The notes: a model not told the origin generated them from the sequence alone. A stretch of DNA of 64,000 nucleotides from Trinickia symbiotica (GCF_002934455.1 NZ_PTIR01000018.1:1-64000); one strand, 5' to 3'. Counted from the stretch's first letter, positions 43,298 to 53,339 are shown. Numbers and translations are program-made.

Positions 43298-44689
43298 TCA
43301 GAGCTGTTTCATCAGCACGAGCGACTTGCGCTGCCAGTTGTAGAGGCGCCGGCGATCCTCGGGCAGATCGTCCACGCTGGCCTTCATGAAGCCGCGCTTC
43401 AGGAACCAGTGTTCCGTGCGCGTCGTCAGCACGAAAATGCGCGTCAAGCCGCGTGCCCGCGCGCGTTGCTCGATGCGCTTGAGCAATCGCTCGCCGTCGC
43501 CCTGGCCCTGCGCATCCGGCGCGATCGTCAGGCACGCCATCTCGCCGATGCGCTCCTGCGGATAGGGATAGAGCGCCGCGCAGCCGAACAGCACACCGTC
43601 GTGCTCGATGACCGAGAAGTGGTCGATGTCGCGCTCGATCTGGTGACGGCCGCGCTTGACGAGCGTGCCGTCGGACTCGAGCGGCTCGATCAGCGTCAAG
43701 ATGCCGCCGACGTCGTCCGGTGTCGCTTCGCGCAGGCTCTCGAGGTTCTCGTACGAGATCATCGTGCCGACGCCGTCGTGCAGGAAGAGCTCGAGCAGCA
43801 AGCTGCCATCGAGCGAGTAGGGGATCAGGTGCGCGCGCGGGACGCCGCCGCGGCATGCACGCACGGCGTGCTTCAAATAGAACGCCGCATCGCCTTTGAT
43901 TTCGCCGCTGTCGTTCAGGCGGTACGCCTCGTCGAGCGACATCTCGCGCACAAGGTCGCCGCTTTCGTCGAGAATGCCGGCCGTTTCGGTTAGGAAGATG
44001 ATCTTGTCGGCGCGCAACGCGATCGCGGCGGCCGACGCGACGTCTTCCATCGACAGATTGAACGCTTCACCCGTCGGCGAGAATCCGAGCGGCGAAAGCA
44101 GAACGATCTTGCGGCTCGCGAGCGAGTGGCGGATCGATTCGGCATCGATCTTGCGAACGAGGCCCGTATGAGCGAAATCGACGCCGTCGAGAATGCCGAC
44201 GGGCCGTGCCGTGACGAAGTTGCCCGACACGACGCTGATATGCGCGTGAGCCATCGGGGTGTTCGGCAGCCCCTGGCTGATCGCCGCCTCGATATCGAGC
44301 CGCACTTCGCCCGCGGCTTCCTTCGCCGATTCGAGCGCACGCGCATCCGTGATGCGCATGCCGTGCGAGAACTCCGAGTTCACGCCGTGCAGGCTCATCT
44401 GCTCTTCGACCTGCGGCCGCGATCCGTGCACGAGCACGATCTGGATCCCCATCGCCTGCAGCAGGGCGACATCGGACACGAGCGCGTTCAAGAGACCCTG
44501 ATGAACGACCTCGCCGCCAAAACCGACGACAAACGTCTTGTTGCGGAACGCGTGAATGTATGGAGCGACGGAGCGCATCCAGTCGACGAACTGCGCGTGG
44601 TCGGAATCGGGCTGCGCAGCCGCGGGCCGGTTGGCGAGGGGCTCCTGCGGCGCGTCCTGCGGGGAGACGAGGTCGGTTTGAGCATTCAT
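43298..44689 (-). CDS. argA: Amino-acid N-acetyltransferase (N-acetylglutamate synthase)
   Basis: This encodes 463 residues. N-terminal amino-acid-kinase-like domain (about 25-300; [46 protein letters not shown]) and C-terminal GNAT domain (310-455; [21 protein letters not shown]). This bifunctional-looking layout is the ArgA type that makes N-acetylglutamate from glutamate and acetyl-CoA, first step of arginine synthesis, normally inhibited by arginine. The ATG at 44689 fits the family; the longer frame runs into hrpA. Confidence 0.94.
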   Translation of the reverse strand: MNAQTDLVSPQDAPQEPLANRPAAAQPDSDHAQFVDWMRSVAPYIHAFRNKTFVVGFGGEVVHQGLLNALVSDVALLQAMGIQIVLVHGSRPQVEEQMSLHGVNSEFSHGMRITDARALESAKEAAGEVRLDIEAAISQGLPNTPMAHAHISVVSGNFVTARPVGILDGVDFAHTGLVRKIDAESIRHSLASRKIVLLSPLGFSPTGEAFNLSMEDVASAAAIALRADKIIFLTETAGILDESGDLVREMSLDEAYRLNDSGEIKGDAAFYLKHAVRACRGGVPRAHLIPYSLDGSLLLELFLHDGVGTMISYENLESLREATPDDVGGILTLIEPLESDGTLVKRGRHQIERDIDHFSVIEHDGVLFGCAALYPYPQERIGEMACLTIAPDAQGQGDGERLLKRIEQRARARGLTRIFVLTTRTEHWFLKRGFMKASVDDLPEDRRRLYNWQRKSLVLMKQL

Positions 44690-44697
44690 GCCGGGAT

Positions 44698-44703
44698 TAT
44701 AAT
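44698..44703 (+). promoter_or_regulatory. Consensus -10 box just before hrpA
   Basis: A perfect TATAAT ends 8 nt before the hrpA ATG. Transcription would begin about at the start codon, so the transcript would be leaderless or nearly so. The -35 is poor (TTGAGC at 44678-44683 with a 14-bp spacer). The whole gap to the divergent argA start is only 22 bp. Confidence 0.5.
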
Positions 44704-44711
44704 GCGCCCCC

Positions 44712-47700
44712 ATGTCGAACGTACCCAATAGTCCGGCCGCCGCCGACGGGAAACCGCCGCGCGCTGCGCAGCGTTCGCGTCCGGACCGCGCAGCCGGCCC
44801 GCGCGCCGCGCAAATTCCGCCCAACCCCGTTCCGCCGATCGAGTTTCCCGCCGAGCTGCCTGTTTGCGCGCGGCGCGACGAAATCGCGCGCGCGATCCGC
44901 GACAATCAGGTCGTGATCGTCTCGGGCGAGACGGGTTCGGGCAAAACGACGCAACTGCCCAAGATCTGTCTCTCGCTCGGGCGCGGGCGCGGCGCGGGCG
45001 GCGCCGGTCTCATCGGGCACACGCAGCCGCGCCGCATCGCGGCGTCCGCGACGGCGAGGCGCATTGCGGAAGAGCTCGGCACGCCGTTCGGCGAGGTGGT
45101 CGGCTACAAGGTCCGCTTCACCGACAATCTGGCGCCGGGCGCCTCGGTCAAGCTGATGACCGACGGCATTCTGCTCGCCGAGACGCAGACCGACCCGCTG
45201 TTGCGGGCTTACGACACGATCATCATCGACGAGGCGCACGAGCGCAGTCTCAACATCGATTTCCTGCTCGGCTATCTGAGGGAGATTCTGCCGAAGCGGC
45301 CCGAGCTCAAACTGATCGTCACTTCGGCCACGATCGACGCCGAGCGTTTCGCGCGCCACTTCGGCGCGGGGGACCGGTCCGCCCCCATCATCGAGGTGAG
45401 CGGGCGCCTTTACCCGGTCGAGATTCGCTACCGTCCGATCGACGATGGCTCGGCATCGACAAAAACGGCCGATGCCGGCTCGCCGCGCGCGGCCAAGGCA
45501 GCGGCCGAGGGCGCGAGAAGCGAGCGTGCGGCGGCTCGCGAAGCCCAGCGCGAGGCGACGGAAGCGATTGTCGATGCGGTCGACGAGCTCACTCGTGAGG
45601 GAGGGGGCGACGTGCTCGTCTTCCTGCCGGGCGAGCGCGAGATTCGCGATACGGCCGAGGCGCTGAGGAAGCACCATCCGCCGCATACGGAGATTTTGCC
45701 GCTCTTTGCGCGGCTGTCGGCCGCCGAGCAGGCGCGCGTGTTCAAGCCGTCGAACGTGCGCCGCATCGTGCTGGCGACGAACGTCGCCGAAACGTCGCTG
45801 ACGGTACCGGGTATCCGTTACGTCGTCGATACGGGGCTCGCGCGCGTGAAGCGCTATTCGTACCGGAACAAGGTGGAGCAGCTTCAGGTCGAGCCCATTT
45901 CGCAAGCGGCCGCGAACCAGCGTGCGGGGCGCTGCGGCCGCGTGGCCGACGGCATCTGCATTCGCCTTTACGACGAAACCGATTTTCAGGCGCGCCCGCG
46001 CTTTACGGATCCCGAGATTTTGCGTTCGTCGCTCGCATCGGTGATTCTGCGCATGAAGTCGCTGCACCTGACGGCGATCGAGACGTTCCCTTTCATCGAG
46101 CCTCCGCCGGGACGCGCCATCGCCGACGGCTATCAGCTTCTCAACGAGCTCGGCGCCGTCGACGATGAGAACGCGCTGACGCCGCTCGGCAAGGAACTCG
46201 CGCGGCTGCCGCTCGATCCGCGCGTCGGCCGCATGATCGTCGCCGCGCGCGATCTCGGCTCGCTGGCCGAGGTGCTCGTGATCGCGAGCGCGCTGTCGGT
46301 GCAGGATCCGCGCGAACGCCCCGTCGACGCGCAGGAGCAGGCGGACCAGGCCCACAAGCGCTTTGCCGACGAGCGCTCCGAGTTTTTGCAATGGCTCAAG
46401 ATCTGGCGCTGGTTCGGCGAAGCCGTCGAGCACAAGAAGTCGAACCGCCAGCTCGCGGACGCCTGCCGCGAGCATTTCCTCTCGCACGTGCGGCTGCGCG
46501 AGTGGCGTGATGTCCACTCGCAACTGCTGACGGTTGTGCGCGAGCACGGTTGGCGCATCGGTGACAGCGAAGCGACATACGAGCAAGTGCACCTCGCGCT
46601 GCTGACGGGGCTCTTCGGCAACCTGGGCTTGAAAGCGGACGACGAGGCGCATTATCTCGGCGCGCGCGGCATCAAGTTTTTCCTCTGGCCCGGCTCGACG
46701 CTCGCGAAGAAGGCGGGGCGCTGGGTCATGGCGGCCGAGCTCGTCGAGACGAGCCGTCTTTACGCGCGCTGCCTCGCGAAGATCGAGCCGGAATGGATCG
46801 AAAAAGTCGGCGCGCACCTGCTGAAGAAGTCGCTCTCGGAGCCGCATTGGGAAAAGCGCGCGGCTCAGGTGACCGCGTTCGAGCGGGCGACTCTGTATGG
46901 GTTGCCTGTCTACCAGCGCCGGCGTGTCGCGTTCGGTGCGCAGGATCCGGCCCGCGCGCGCGAACTCTTCATTCGCGGGGCGCTCGTCGAAGGCGAGTTC
47001 GACACGAAGCTGGCTTTCTTCGCGCACAATCGCAAGCTGCTCGCCGACATCGAGCAGCTCGAGCACAAATCGCGTCGCCAGGACGTCCTCGTCGACGACG
47101 AGCTCATCTTCGCCTTCTATGACGAGGTGCTTCCGGCCGGCATCTATACCGGCGCGGCATTCGAGCGGTGGTATCGCAACGAGGTCAAGAAGAGCGGGCA
47201 GCCCGAGGACAAGCTGCGCTTGCTGTATCTGTCCCGCGACGACCTGATGCGGCACGAAGCGGCCGGTATCACGACCGACCTTTTTCCGAAGCGCCTCGCG
47301 ATGGCGGGCATCGAAATGGGCGTTTCGTATCATTTCGAGCCAGGCTCCCCCCGCGACGGGGTGACGCTCGCCGTGCCGCTTTACGCACTGAATCAAGTCG
47401 ACGCGCGGCGGACCGAATGGCTCGTGCCGGGTATGGTGAAGGAGAAAGTGCAGCTGCTCTTGAAGTCGCTGCCGCAGAAGCTGCGCCGGCATTGCGTGCC
47501 GCTGCCCGAGTACGCGGCGGGTTTCGTCGAGCGCAATGAGACGCGTTTCGGAGTGGCTGGGCTCGTCGATGCGCTCATCGCCGACGTGAGAGAGACGACG
47601 CAAGTTGCGCTGAAACCGACCGACTTCAAGCTCGAGACGCTGCCCGCGCATCTTTTCATGAACTTCAAGGTCGTCGACGAGCACGGCAGGCAGCTCGCGA

Positions 47701-48827
47701 TGGGGCGCAATCTCGCGCAACTGCGCGGCGAGCTCGGCGGCGAGGCGCAGCGGCAGTTCCAGAAGCTGGCGGCGCGAGCCTCGGTCGTGGCCGGGGCAGA
47801 CGTTGCGGCCTCCCAGCCAGGCGCACGCGCGGAAGCCGGCGGGACGGCGGCAGCCGTTCAAGCGGCCGGCGGCGCCGCGCGCTCGACAGGCGCCGCAACC
47901 GAAGCGGCGCCGGGCCGCGTGGCACCCGGAGCGCAGCCGACGCGAGTCGGCGAGGGCGGCGGCGCCGCGACCGCGCTTTACGAGAACCTGACGACCTGGA
48001 ACTTCGGCACGCTGCCCGAGCTGCTCGAGATCCGGCGCGGCGGCCAGACGCTTTTCGGCTATCCGGCCCTCGTCGACCGGACGACGCACTGCGACGTCGA
48101 AGTATTCGACTCGCCCGAGGAGGCGGCGCGCATCCATCGCGCCGGCCTGCGGCGGGTCTTCGCGCTGCAGTTGCGCGAGCCGATCAAGTATCTGGAGAAG
48201 AACCTGCCCGGCCTGCGTGAAATGGCGTTGCAGTTCATGCCGCTCGGCACGCAGGAGATGCTGCGCGATCAATTGATCGACACCGCGCTCGATCGCGCGT
48301 GCCTGCGGGAGCCGCTGCCCGACGACGATACGAGCTTTCACACGCGCCGCGACGAGGGCAAAAGCCGGCTGTCGCTGCTTGCGCAGGAGATCGCGCGTCT
48401 CGTCGGGCAGATCCTCGCCGAGTATTCGGCGGCGACGAAAAAGCTCGCCCAAGCGAAGTCTCAAGCCGCGGCGCACGCCGATATGCAGCAGCAGCTTCAG
48501 GCCCTCATCGGCAAGCGTTTCATCGTCGACACGCCCTACGGGCAACTTGCGCACTTCCCGCGCTACCTGAAGGGCATTGCGCTGCGCATCGACAAGCTGA
48601 AGGCGGACCCGGCCCGCGACGCGCGCCAGCTCGCCGAGTTGCAGCCGTTGCTCACGCAGTATCAGAGAGCGCAGTCGGCGCGTGGCGGCGTGGCCGACGC
48701 GCGGCTCGCGGAATTTCGCTGGCTGCTCGAGGAATTGCGTATTTCGCTGTTCGCGCAGGAACTGCGGACACCGATGCCGGTCTCTGTCAAACGTCTGCAT
48801 AAAGTCTGGGAATCGATGCAGCGTTGA
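44712..48827 (+). CDS. hrpA: ATP-dependent RNA helicase HrpA (DEAH box)
   Basis: This encodes 1371 residues, slightly above the usual 1300. Walker A GETGSGKTTQ (about 75-85), DEAH box IIIDEAHERS, motif III SATID, motif VI QRAGRCGR, then HA2, OB-fold and the long HrpA C-terminal DUF3418 region. HrpA participates in mRNA processing and rescue of stalled or collided ribosomes. Two low-complexity Ala/Gly/Arg-rich insertions occur: about residues 245-285 (between helicase lobes) and about 1020-1085 (C-terminal region). No ribosome site is seen before the ATG. Confidence 0.95.
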   Translation: MSNVPNSPAAADGKPPRAAQRSRPDRAAGPRAAQIPPNPVPPIEFPAELPVCARRDEIARAIRDNQVVIVSGETGSGKTTQLPKICLSLGRGRGAGGAGLIGHTQPRRIAASATARRIAEELGTPFGEVVGYKVRFTDNLAPGASVKLMTDGILLAETQTDPLLRAYDTIIIDEAHERSLNIDFLLGYLREILPKRPELKLIVTSATIDAERFARHFGAGDRSAPIIEVSGRLYPVEIRYRPIDDGSASTKTADAGSPRAAKAAAEGARSERAAAREAQREATEAIVDAVDELTREGGGDVLVFLPGEREIRDTAEALRKHHPPHTEILPLFARLSAAEQARVFKPSNVRRIVLATNVAETSLTVPGIRYVVDTGLARVKRYSYRNKVEQLQVEPISQAAANQRAGRCGRVADGICIRLYDETDFQARPRFTDPEILRSSLASVILRMKSLHLTAIETFPFIEPPPGRAIADGYQLLNELGAVDDENALTPLGKELARLPLDPRVGRMIVAARDLGSLAEVLVIASALSVQDPRERPVDAQEQADQAHKRFADERSEFLQWLKIWRWFGEAVEHKKSNRQLADACREHFLSHVRLREWRDVHSQLLTVVREHGWRIGDSEATYEQVHLALLTGLFGNLGLKADDEAHYLGARGIKFFLWPGSTLAKKAGRWVMAAELVETSRLYARCLAKIEPEWIEKVGAHLLKKSLSEPHWEKRAAQVTAFERATLYGLPVYQRRRVAFGAQDPARARELFIRGALVEGEFDTKLAFFAHNRKLLADIEQLEHKSRRQDVLVDDELIFAFYDEVLPAGIYTGAAFERWYRNEVKKSGQPEDKLRLLYLSRDDLMRHEAAGITTDLFPKRLAMAGIEMGVSYHFEPGSPRDGVTLAVPLYALNQVDARRTEWLVPGMVKEKVQLLLKSLPQKLRRHCVPLPEYAAGFVERNETRFGVAGLVDALIADVRETTQVALKPTDFKLETLPAHLFMNFKVVDEHGRQLAMGRNLAQLRGELGGEAQRQFQKLAARASVVAGADVAASQPGARAEAGGTAAAVQAAGGAARSTGAATEAAPGRVAPGAQPTRVGEGGGAATALYENLTTWNFGTLPELLEIRRGGQTLFGYPALVDRTTHCDVEVFDSPEEAARIHRAGLRRVFALQLREPIKYLEKNLPGLREMALQFMPLGTQEMLRDQLIDTALDRACLREPLPDDDTSFHTRRDEGKSRLSLLAQEIARLVGQILAEYSAATKKLAQAKSQAAAHADMQQQLQALIGKRFIVDTPYGQLAHFPRYLKGIALRIDKLKADPARDARQLAELQPLLTQYQRAQSARGGVADARLAEFRWLLEELRISLFAQELRTPMPVSVKRLHKVWESMQR

Positions 48828-48962
48828 TATGGGTCATATCGGCGCTCGATTTTGCGTTTATGATTCGCCGTTGCCCGCGCCAGCGTTTTTCTCGCGCGGC
48901 GGTCAACCGCCCGGAGTACGCAAGCGTTCTAGCATGAGCGTCGGCCTTCTCATCGAGTTCAC

Positions 48963-49988
48963 ATGCACAAGAATTTCCTCTCCCGCGCGAAGGGCGCGAG
49001 CGGCGTGCTCGCCGCGGCGCTTTTTGCCTCGCTCGCCGTCGGTTTTTCTCCGGCCGCACGCGCCGATAATGTCATCGTGCTCAATTCGGCCGAAGCGACG
49101 CTCTCGCTCGTGAACGAAGCGACGCACCAGGTGATCGGCACGATTCCGACGGGCAAGGAGCCGCACCATCTGATGGCGACGCCCGACAACAAGTTGCTGA
49201 TCGTCGCGGATTCCGTCTCGAACGACCTGATGTTCCTCGATCCGAAGACGGGCAAAGTGCAAAGCAGGCTGGAAGGAATCGAGGATCCCTATCAGCTCGG
49301 TTTCTCGCCCGACGGCAACTGGTTCGTCACGACGGGGCTGCGGCTCGATCGGCTCGACGTCTATCACCGCGACCCGCGCACGAACGCGCTGACGCTCGCG
49401 AAGCGCCTGCCGCTCGCGACGATGCCTAGCCACATGGCGTTCAGCAACGACAGCCGGACCGTCTTCGTCACGCTTCAGATTTCGGGCGAGGTGGCCGCCG
49501 TCGATCTGCCGACGCAGACGGTGCTTTGGAAGATGCACGTCGGCAAGACGCCGGCGGGACTCTGGATGACGCCCGCCGATAAATATCTGCTCGTCGGCAT
49601 GACGGGCGAGGACGATGTCGCCGTCGTCGACTGGCGTCACCAGACCGTCATCAAGCGCATCCATACGGGTGCCGGCGCCCACAACTTCCGCTCGCTCGAC
49701 GACGGCCGCCACATTGCCGTGACGAACCGCGTCGCGAGTACCATCAGCATCCTCGACGAAGACACGCTGACGAACGTCGGCGACATCACGGGCCTCTTGC
49801 CCGGTCCCGACGACATGGAGCTTTCCGCCGACAAGCGCTATCTGTGGGTCACGTTCCGCTTCGCGAAACACGTCGGCATCATCGACCTGACGACGAAAAA
49901 GCTCGTGCAGACGATCGCGGTCGGGCGCTCGCCGCACGGGATCTATTTCTTCGATCGCGCACCGGTGACGGCACCCAACGGCGCGTAG
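48963..49988 (+). CDS. Secreted YVTN-type beta-propeller protein
   Basis: This encodes 341 residues with a signal peptide (cleavage about AARA-D). The mature protein is made of about seven propeller blades with the YVTN/cytochrome-d1-like pattern (DNVIVLNSAEATLSLVNEATH, GTIPTGKEPHHLMATPDNKLLIVAD, GDITGLLPGPDDMELSADKRYLWVT). No haem-binding CXXCH is present. Periplasmic or surface binding function; no catalytic role is evident. It is a single gene after hrpA. Confidence 0.88.
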   Translation: MHKNFLSRAKGASGVLAAALFASLAVGFSPAARADNVIVLNSAEATLSLVNEATHQVIGTIPTGKEPHHLMATPDNKLLIVADSVSNDLMFLDPKTGKVQSRLEGIEDPYQLGFSPDGNWFVTTGLRLDRLDVYHRDPRTNALTLAKRLPLATMPSHMAFSNDSRTVFVTLQISGEVAAVDLPTQTVLWKMHVGKTPAGLWMTPADKYLLVGMTGEDDVAVVDWRHQTVIKRIHTGAGAHNFRSLDDGRHIAVTNRVASTISILDEDTLTNVGDITGLLPGPDDMELSADKRYLWVTFRFAKHVGIIDLTTKKLVQTIAVGRSPHGIYFFDRAPVTAPNGA

Positions 49989-49998
49989 CGTCGAGACG

Positions 49999-50066
49999 GT
50001 CGAAAGTCGAAAGTCGAAAGTCGAAGATCGAAGGTTGCAAGATCGAAAGACGAACGACGAGAGAAA
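49999..50066. repeat. 7-bp tandem repeat (GTCGAAA) decaying into degenerate copies
   Basis: Three exact GTCGAAA units (49999-50019) plus a partial fourth are followed by degenerate relatives (GATCGAAG, GATCGAAA, GACGAAC) to about 50066. It lies between the propeller gene and the desaturase-like gene, immediately upstream of the latter. A 7-bp unit is not a multiple of three and could alter promoter spacing when copy number changes. Confidence 0.8.
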
Positions 50067-50090
50067 AACGGATAAGAGGCGCACGATTCC

Positions 50091-51080
50091 ATGCTTCATC
50101 TGATCACGGCTCCGCTCGATACGCTGGTCTCGACGCTGCAGACCTGGGTCTACATTCATGTTGTGCAGCCGCTTCTTTTCAAGTTCGGCTGGATGGACTA
50201 CGACGAGGATTCCTACGATGCGCTCTATCCCGTCATCGTCGGTTTCCTGACCATCGTCGCGATGTACTTGCTGCTGAGGCCGCTCGAGGCGCTACGGCCC
50301 GTCGAGCGTTGGCAAACCCGCAGGGCCGTGCGTGTCGACATCTTCTATACGTGGATCAGCAAGCTTGGTCTCTTCAATCTGTTTTTCTTTCTGGCGTTCC
50401 AGCCCCTTTTCGACAACCTGCAGGTCTGGCTGCGCTACCGCAACATCGATAACGTCAACCTCGACAATCTGTGGCCGGGCGTGACCTCGCAGCCGCTGGT
50501 CGCGTTCGCGATCTACTTCGTCGTGCTCGACTTCGCCGGCTACTGGTATCACCGCTGGCAGCATCGATTCGGCGTCTGGTGGGAACTGCATGCCGTGCAT
50601 CACAGCCAGCGCCAGATGTCCCTCTGGTGCGACGATCGCAATCACCTGCTCGACGATGTGATCCAGGCCGGCTTTTTCGCCGCGATCGCGCTTGCGATCG
50701 GCGTGGCGCCGACGCAGTTCGTCGTGCTCTCGGCCGTCACGAACTTCCTGCAGAGCATCCAGCACGTCAACGCGCGGCTCGAATACGGGTGGCTGCTCGA
50801 ACGCTTCATCGTGAGTCCGACGTTCCATCGGCGCCACCATGCCGTAGGCTACGGGCATGAGGGCACCGCGTATGGCTGCAACTTCGGCGTCGTCTTCCCG
50901 TGGTGGGATATGCTGTTCAAGACGGCCTCGTGGAATCGCACGCCGGAGCCGACGGGTATTCGCCAGCAGATTGAAGGTGAATCGTATGGAGAGGGTTTTC
51001 TGTCGCAGCATTGGCTTGCTTTCGTGCGGATCGCCCGGCGGCTTTCTTCCGCGCGCGGCGGCGACGCGCCGGCGCTTTGA
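50091..51080 (+). CDS. Sterol desaturase / fatty-acid hydroxylase family membrane protein
   Basis: This encodes 329 residues with about five membrane helices. The eight-His di-iron motifs are HRWQH (in YWYHRWQHRF), HAVHHS (in ELHAVHHSQRQM), and HRRHHA (in PTFHRRHHAVGYG), plus HVNARLEYG between the last two. Members hydroxylate or desaturate lipid substrates using O2. The bacterial substrate is not known. Coding continues in close spacing with the EI24-type gene. Confidence 0.92.
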   Translation: MLHLITAPLDTLVSTLQTWVYIHVVQPLLFKFGWMDYDEDSYDALYPVIVGFLTIVAMYLLLRPLEALRPVERWQTRRAVRVDIFYTWISKLGLFNLFFFLAFQPLFDNLQVWLRYRNIDNVNLDNLWPGVTSQPLVAFAIYFVVLDFAGYWYHRWQHRFGVWWELHAVHHSQRQMSLWCDDRNHLLDDVIQAGFFAAIALAIGVAPTQFVVLSAVTNFLQSIQHVNARLEYGWLLERFIVSPTFHRRHHAVGYGHEGTAYGCNFGVVFPWWDMLFKTASWNRTPEPTGIRQQIEGESYGEGFLSQHWLAFVRIARRLSSARGGDAPAL

Positions 51081-51146
51081 GAGCGGCTTCGAGAACCGCT
51101 TGAAGAACCCGTTGACGGCCCCCGGGCCGGCCAGCTGGAAACGCCG

Positions 51147-52022
51147 ATGAACGACCTGCTGCGCGCATTCGTTCGGGCCGTCGCGAGCATGCTCCATCCC
51201 CGCATGCTCTGGCTCACCTTCATGCCGTTTTTCGTCGCGGCGCTCGGGTGGGGCGTCGTCTTCTGGTTCGCGTGGCAGGACCTGGTTGGGACGGTGCGCG
51301 CCTGGCTCGCCGGCTCGACGTTCGGCACGACGCTCTTTCACGCGTTCGATTGGGTGGGATTCACGGCGCTTCATGCGGCGATCGCGCCGTTCATCGTCAT
51401 CGCCATGGCGATTCCGCTGATCGTCGTGACCGTGCTGCTTCTCATCGCGACGATCTCGATGCCGCTCGTGGTGCGCCAGTTGTCGGCGCGCCGTTTCGCC
51501 TCGCTCGAGCAGCGCCGGGGCGGCACTTGGTACGGCAGCCTCGTCTACGCGCTCGCGACGACTTTCATCTGCCTCACGCTGACGATTGTCACGCTGCCGC
51601 TCTGGCTGATACTGCCGTTGTTCGCCTTCATTCCTCCGCTGCTCTGGGGATGGCTCACCTACCGGGTGATGACCTACGACGCCCTCGCGCTGCATGCGAG
51701 CCGCGCGGAGCGCATCGCGTTGATGCGCCGCCACCGGTGGCCGCTCCTTGCGATCGGCGTCGCGAGCGGATTGATGAGCACGTTGCCGACACTGATTTGG
51801 GCCTGGTCGCTCTGGCTCATCGTGCTCTTTCCCGTGATCGCGGCGGCGACGATCTGGATCTATGCGGCGATCCTCGTGTTTTCGGCACTCTGGTTCGGAC
51901 ACTATTGCCTGCACGCGCTGCAGCTCATGCGCGACGAAGCCGGTCAGGGCATGTCCGGCCCCACGAGGCACTTGCCGTCGTCACAATCATCGACGACCAT
52001 GGACGATCTTCATTCCTCTTGA
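51147..52022 (+). CDS. EI24-domain (CysZ-like) membrane protein
   Basis: This encodes 291 residues with about six membrane helices (20-40, 75-110, 125-170, 205-250). GSLVYALATTFICLTLTIVTLPLWLILPLFAFIPPLLWGWLTYRVMTYDAL is the typical core of the EI24 family (Burkholderia type). E. coli CysZ imports sulfate, but this branch is divergent and its substrate is unknown. It ends 10 nt before the CinA-like gene. Confidence 0.85.
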   Translation: MNDLLRAFVRAVASMLHPRMLWLTFMPFFVAALGWGVVFWFAWQDLVGTVRAWLAGSTFGTTLFHAFDWVGFTALHAAIAPFIVIAMAIPLIVVTVLLLIATISMPLVVRQLSARRFASLEQRRGGTWYGSLVYALATTFICLTLTIVTLPLWLILPLFAFIPPLLWGWLTYRVMTYDALALHASRAERIALMRRHRWPLLAIGVASGLMSTLPTLIWAWSLWLIVLFPVIAAATIWIYAAILVFSALWFGHYCLHALQLMRDEAGQGMSGPTRHLPSSQSSTTMDDLHSS

Positions 52023-52032
52023 GGCGGCGGCC

Positions 52033-52857
52033 ATGGCATTTGGCGTCATCATCATCGGCGACGAGATCCTGTCCGGCAGGCGGAGCGACAAGCATCTGCC
52101 GAAAGTCATCGAGCTCTTGAACGCTCGCGGGCTTGCGCTGGCCTGGGCCGAGTATGTCGGTGACGACCCCGAACGGATTACGGCCACGCTCGCACGCACG
52201 TTCGCTTCGGGCGACATCGTCTTTTCGACGGGAGGCATCGGCGCGACGCCGGACGACCACACGCGCCAATGCGCGGCGAAGGCGCTTTCCGTGCCGCTCG
52301 AGCTTCATCCGGAGGCGGCGGAGCTCATTCGCCAACGGATTCTCGAGATGCATGCGGCGGCGGGAACGCCCGCCGATCTCGAGGCGCCCGACAACAAACA
52401 CCGATTCAACATGGGCGTGTTTCCGCGCGGGGCGTCGATCATTCCGAACGGCTACAACAAGATCCCGGGGTTTTCCGTCGGCGATCACCACTTCGTGCCG
52501 GGTTTTCCGGTGATGGCCTGGCCGATGATCGAATGGGTGCTCGATACGAAGTACGCGCACCTGCATCATCAGGTGCCGCGCGCCGAGCGTTCGCTGCTCG
52601 TCTTCGAGCTGATGGAATCGACGCTCACACCATTGATGGAGAAGATCGAGACGGACTTTCCGGGCGTGCGCGTGTTCAGCTTGCCGAGCGTCGGCGACGC
52701 CGAGCGCGGCGGCGTGTTTGCGCGCAGGCACATCGATCTCGGCGTGAAAGGCGAGCCGGAGGCCGTGGCGGCCGCCTACGTCAAGCTACGCGAGGGCGTC
52801 CATCTGCTCGGCGGCGATATCGTCGAGCCGGAAACGCCGCGGTTCGAAGGGCATTAA
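52033..52857 (+). CDS. CinA-N / molybdopterin-binding-domain protein
   Basis: This encodes 274 residues. The MoCF_biosynth fold covers about 1-170: AFGVIIIGDEILSGRRSDKHL, DIVFSTGGIGATPDDHTRQ and FNMGVFPRGASIIPNGYNKIPGF. The C-terminal nicotinamide-nucleotide amidase half of full CinA is missing, as in many such proteins. A role in nucleotide or pterin pyrophosphate hydrolysis is inferred from the family. The ATG at 52033 is chosen as the domain starts there. Confidence 0.88.
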   Translation: MAFGVIIIGDEILSGRRSDKHLPKVIELLNARGLALAWAEYVGDDPERITATLARTFASGDIVFSTGGIGATPDDHTRQCAAKALSVPLELHPEAAELIRQRILEMHAAAGTPADLEAPDNKHRFNMGVFPRGASIIPNGYNKIPGFSVGDHHFVPGFPVMAWPMIEWVLDTKYAHLHHQVPRAERSLLVFELMESTLTPLMEKIETDFPGVRVFSLPSVGDAERGGVFARRHIDLGVKGEPEAVAAAYVKLREGVHLLGGDIVEPETPRFEGH

Positions 52858-52874
52858 CCCGGCAAGGCGCGCCG

Positions 52875-53339
52875 TCACGCGCCGATCCAGGGCAGGCCGC
52901 GGTAGCACCATCCTTCGAACGTCTTGCGATGGCCGCTCCCGTCCTTGCCGCCTTCGAATCCTTCGAGGATGTCGAATGCTTTCGTGAAGCCGGCATGATG
53001 CGCCGCAACGGCGGCCAGTTTCGAGCGGGCCGCGCTGCGGCACAAGAAGAGTACGGGAGCATCGGCTGATGCGAAGCCTCGCAGTTGCTCGATGAACTCG
53101 GGATTCGGGATACCGCCGGGGTAGCGCGTCCATTCGACGTGAACGTATTGGCCGTCGCCGACGATGGGCCTGCCTACCCAGTCGAGTTCCGCGCGCGTGC
53201 GTACGTCGACGAGGCGCGCCGCCGGATCGAGTTGCATGAGCTCGAACGCTTCGGCGGGCGAGAGCGCCCCCGCGTAGGGCAACTGGCTTTCGGTGCGGCG
53301 CTTGTCGGCCTGCGCCAGGATTTGTTCGAGCGTGCTCAT
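52875..53339 (-). CDS. Rhodanese-like sulfurtransferase domain protein
   Basis: This encodes 154 residues from the ATG at 53339. The rhodanese fold (about 25-145) has LVDVRTRAELDWVG and the active-site loop FLCRSAARSK with the catalytic Cys, and ILEGFEGG after it. Single-domain rhodaneses carry persulfide sulfur. The gene is convergent with the CinA-like gene (17 nt apart). Confidence 0.9.
   Translation of the reverse strand: MSTLEQILAQADKRRTESQLPYAGALSPAEAFELMQLDPAARLVDVRTRAELDWVGRPIVGDGQYVHVEWTRYPGGIPNPEFIEQLRGFASADAPVLFLCRSAARSKLAAVAAHHAGFTKAFDILEGFEGGKDGSGHRKTFEGWCYRGLPWIGA

Noticed and set aside
44697-48800. A 1367-codon open frame antisense to hrpA
   Set aside because: It is a mirror of the strongly biased GC-rich codon use of hrpA, with Arg/Leu/Asp-rich composition, no ribosome site and no family resemblance.
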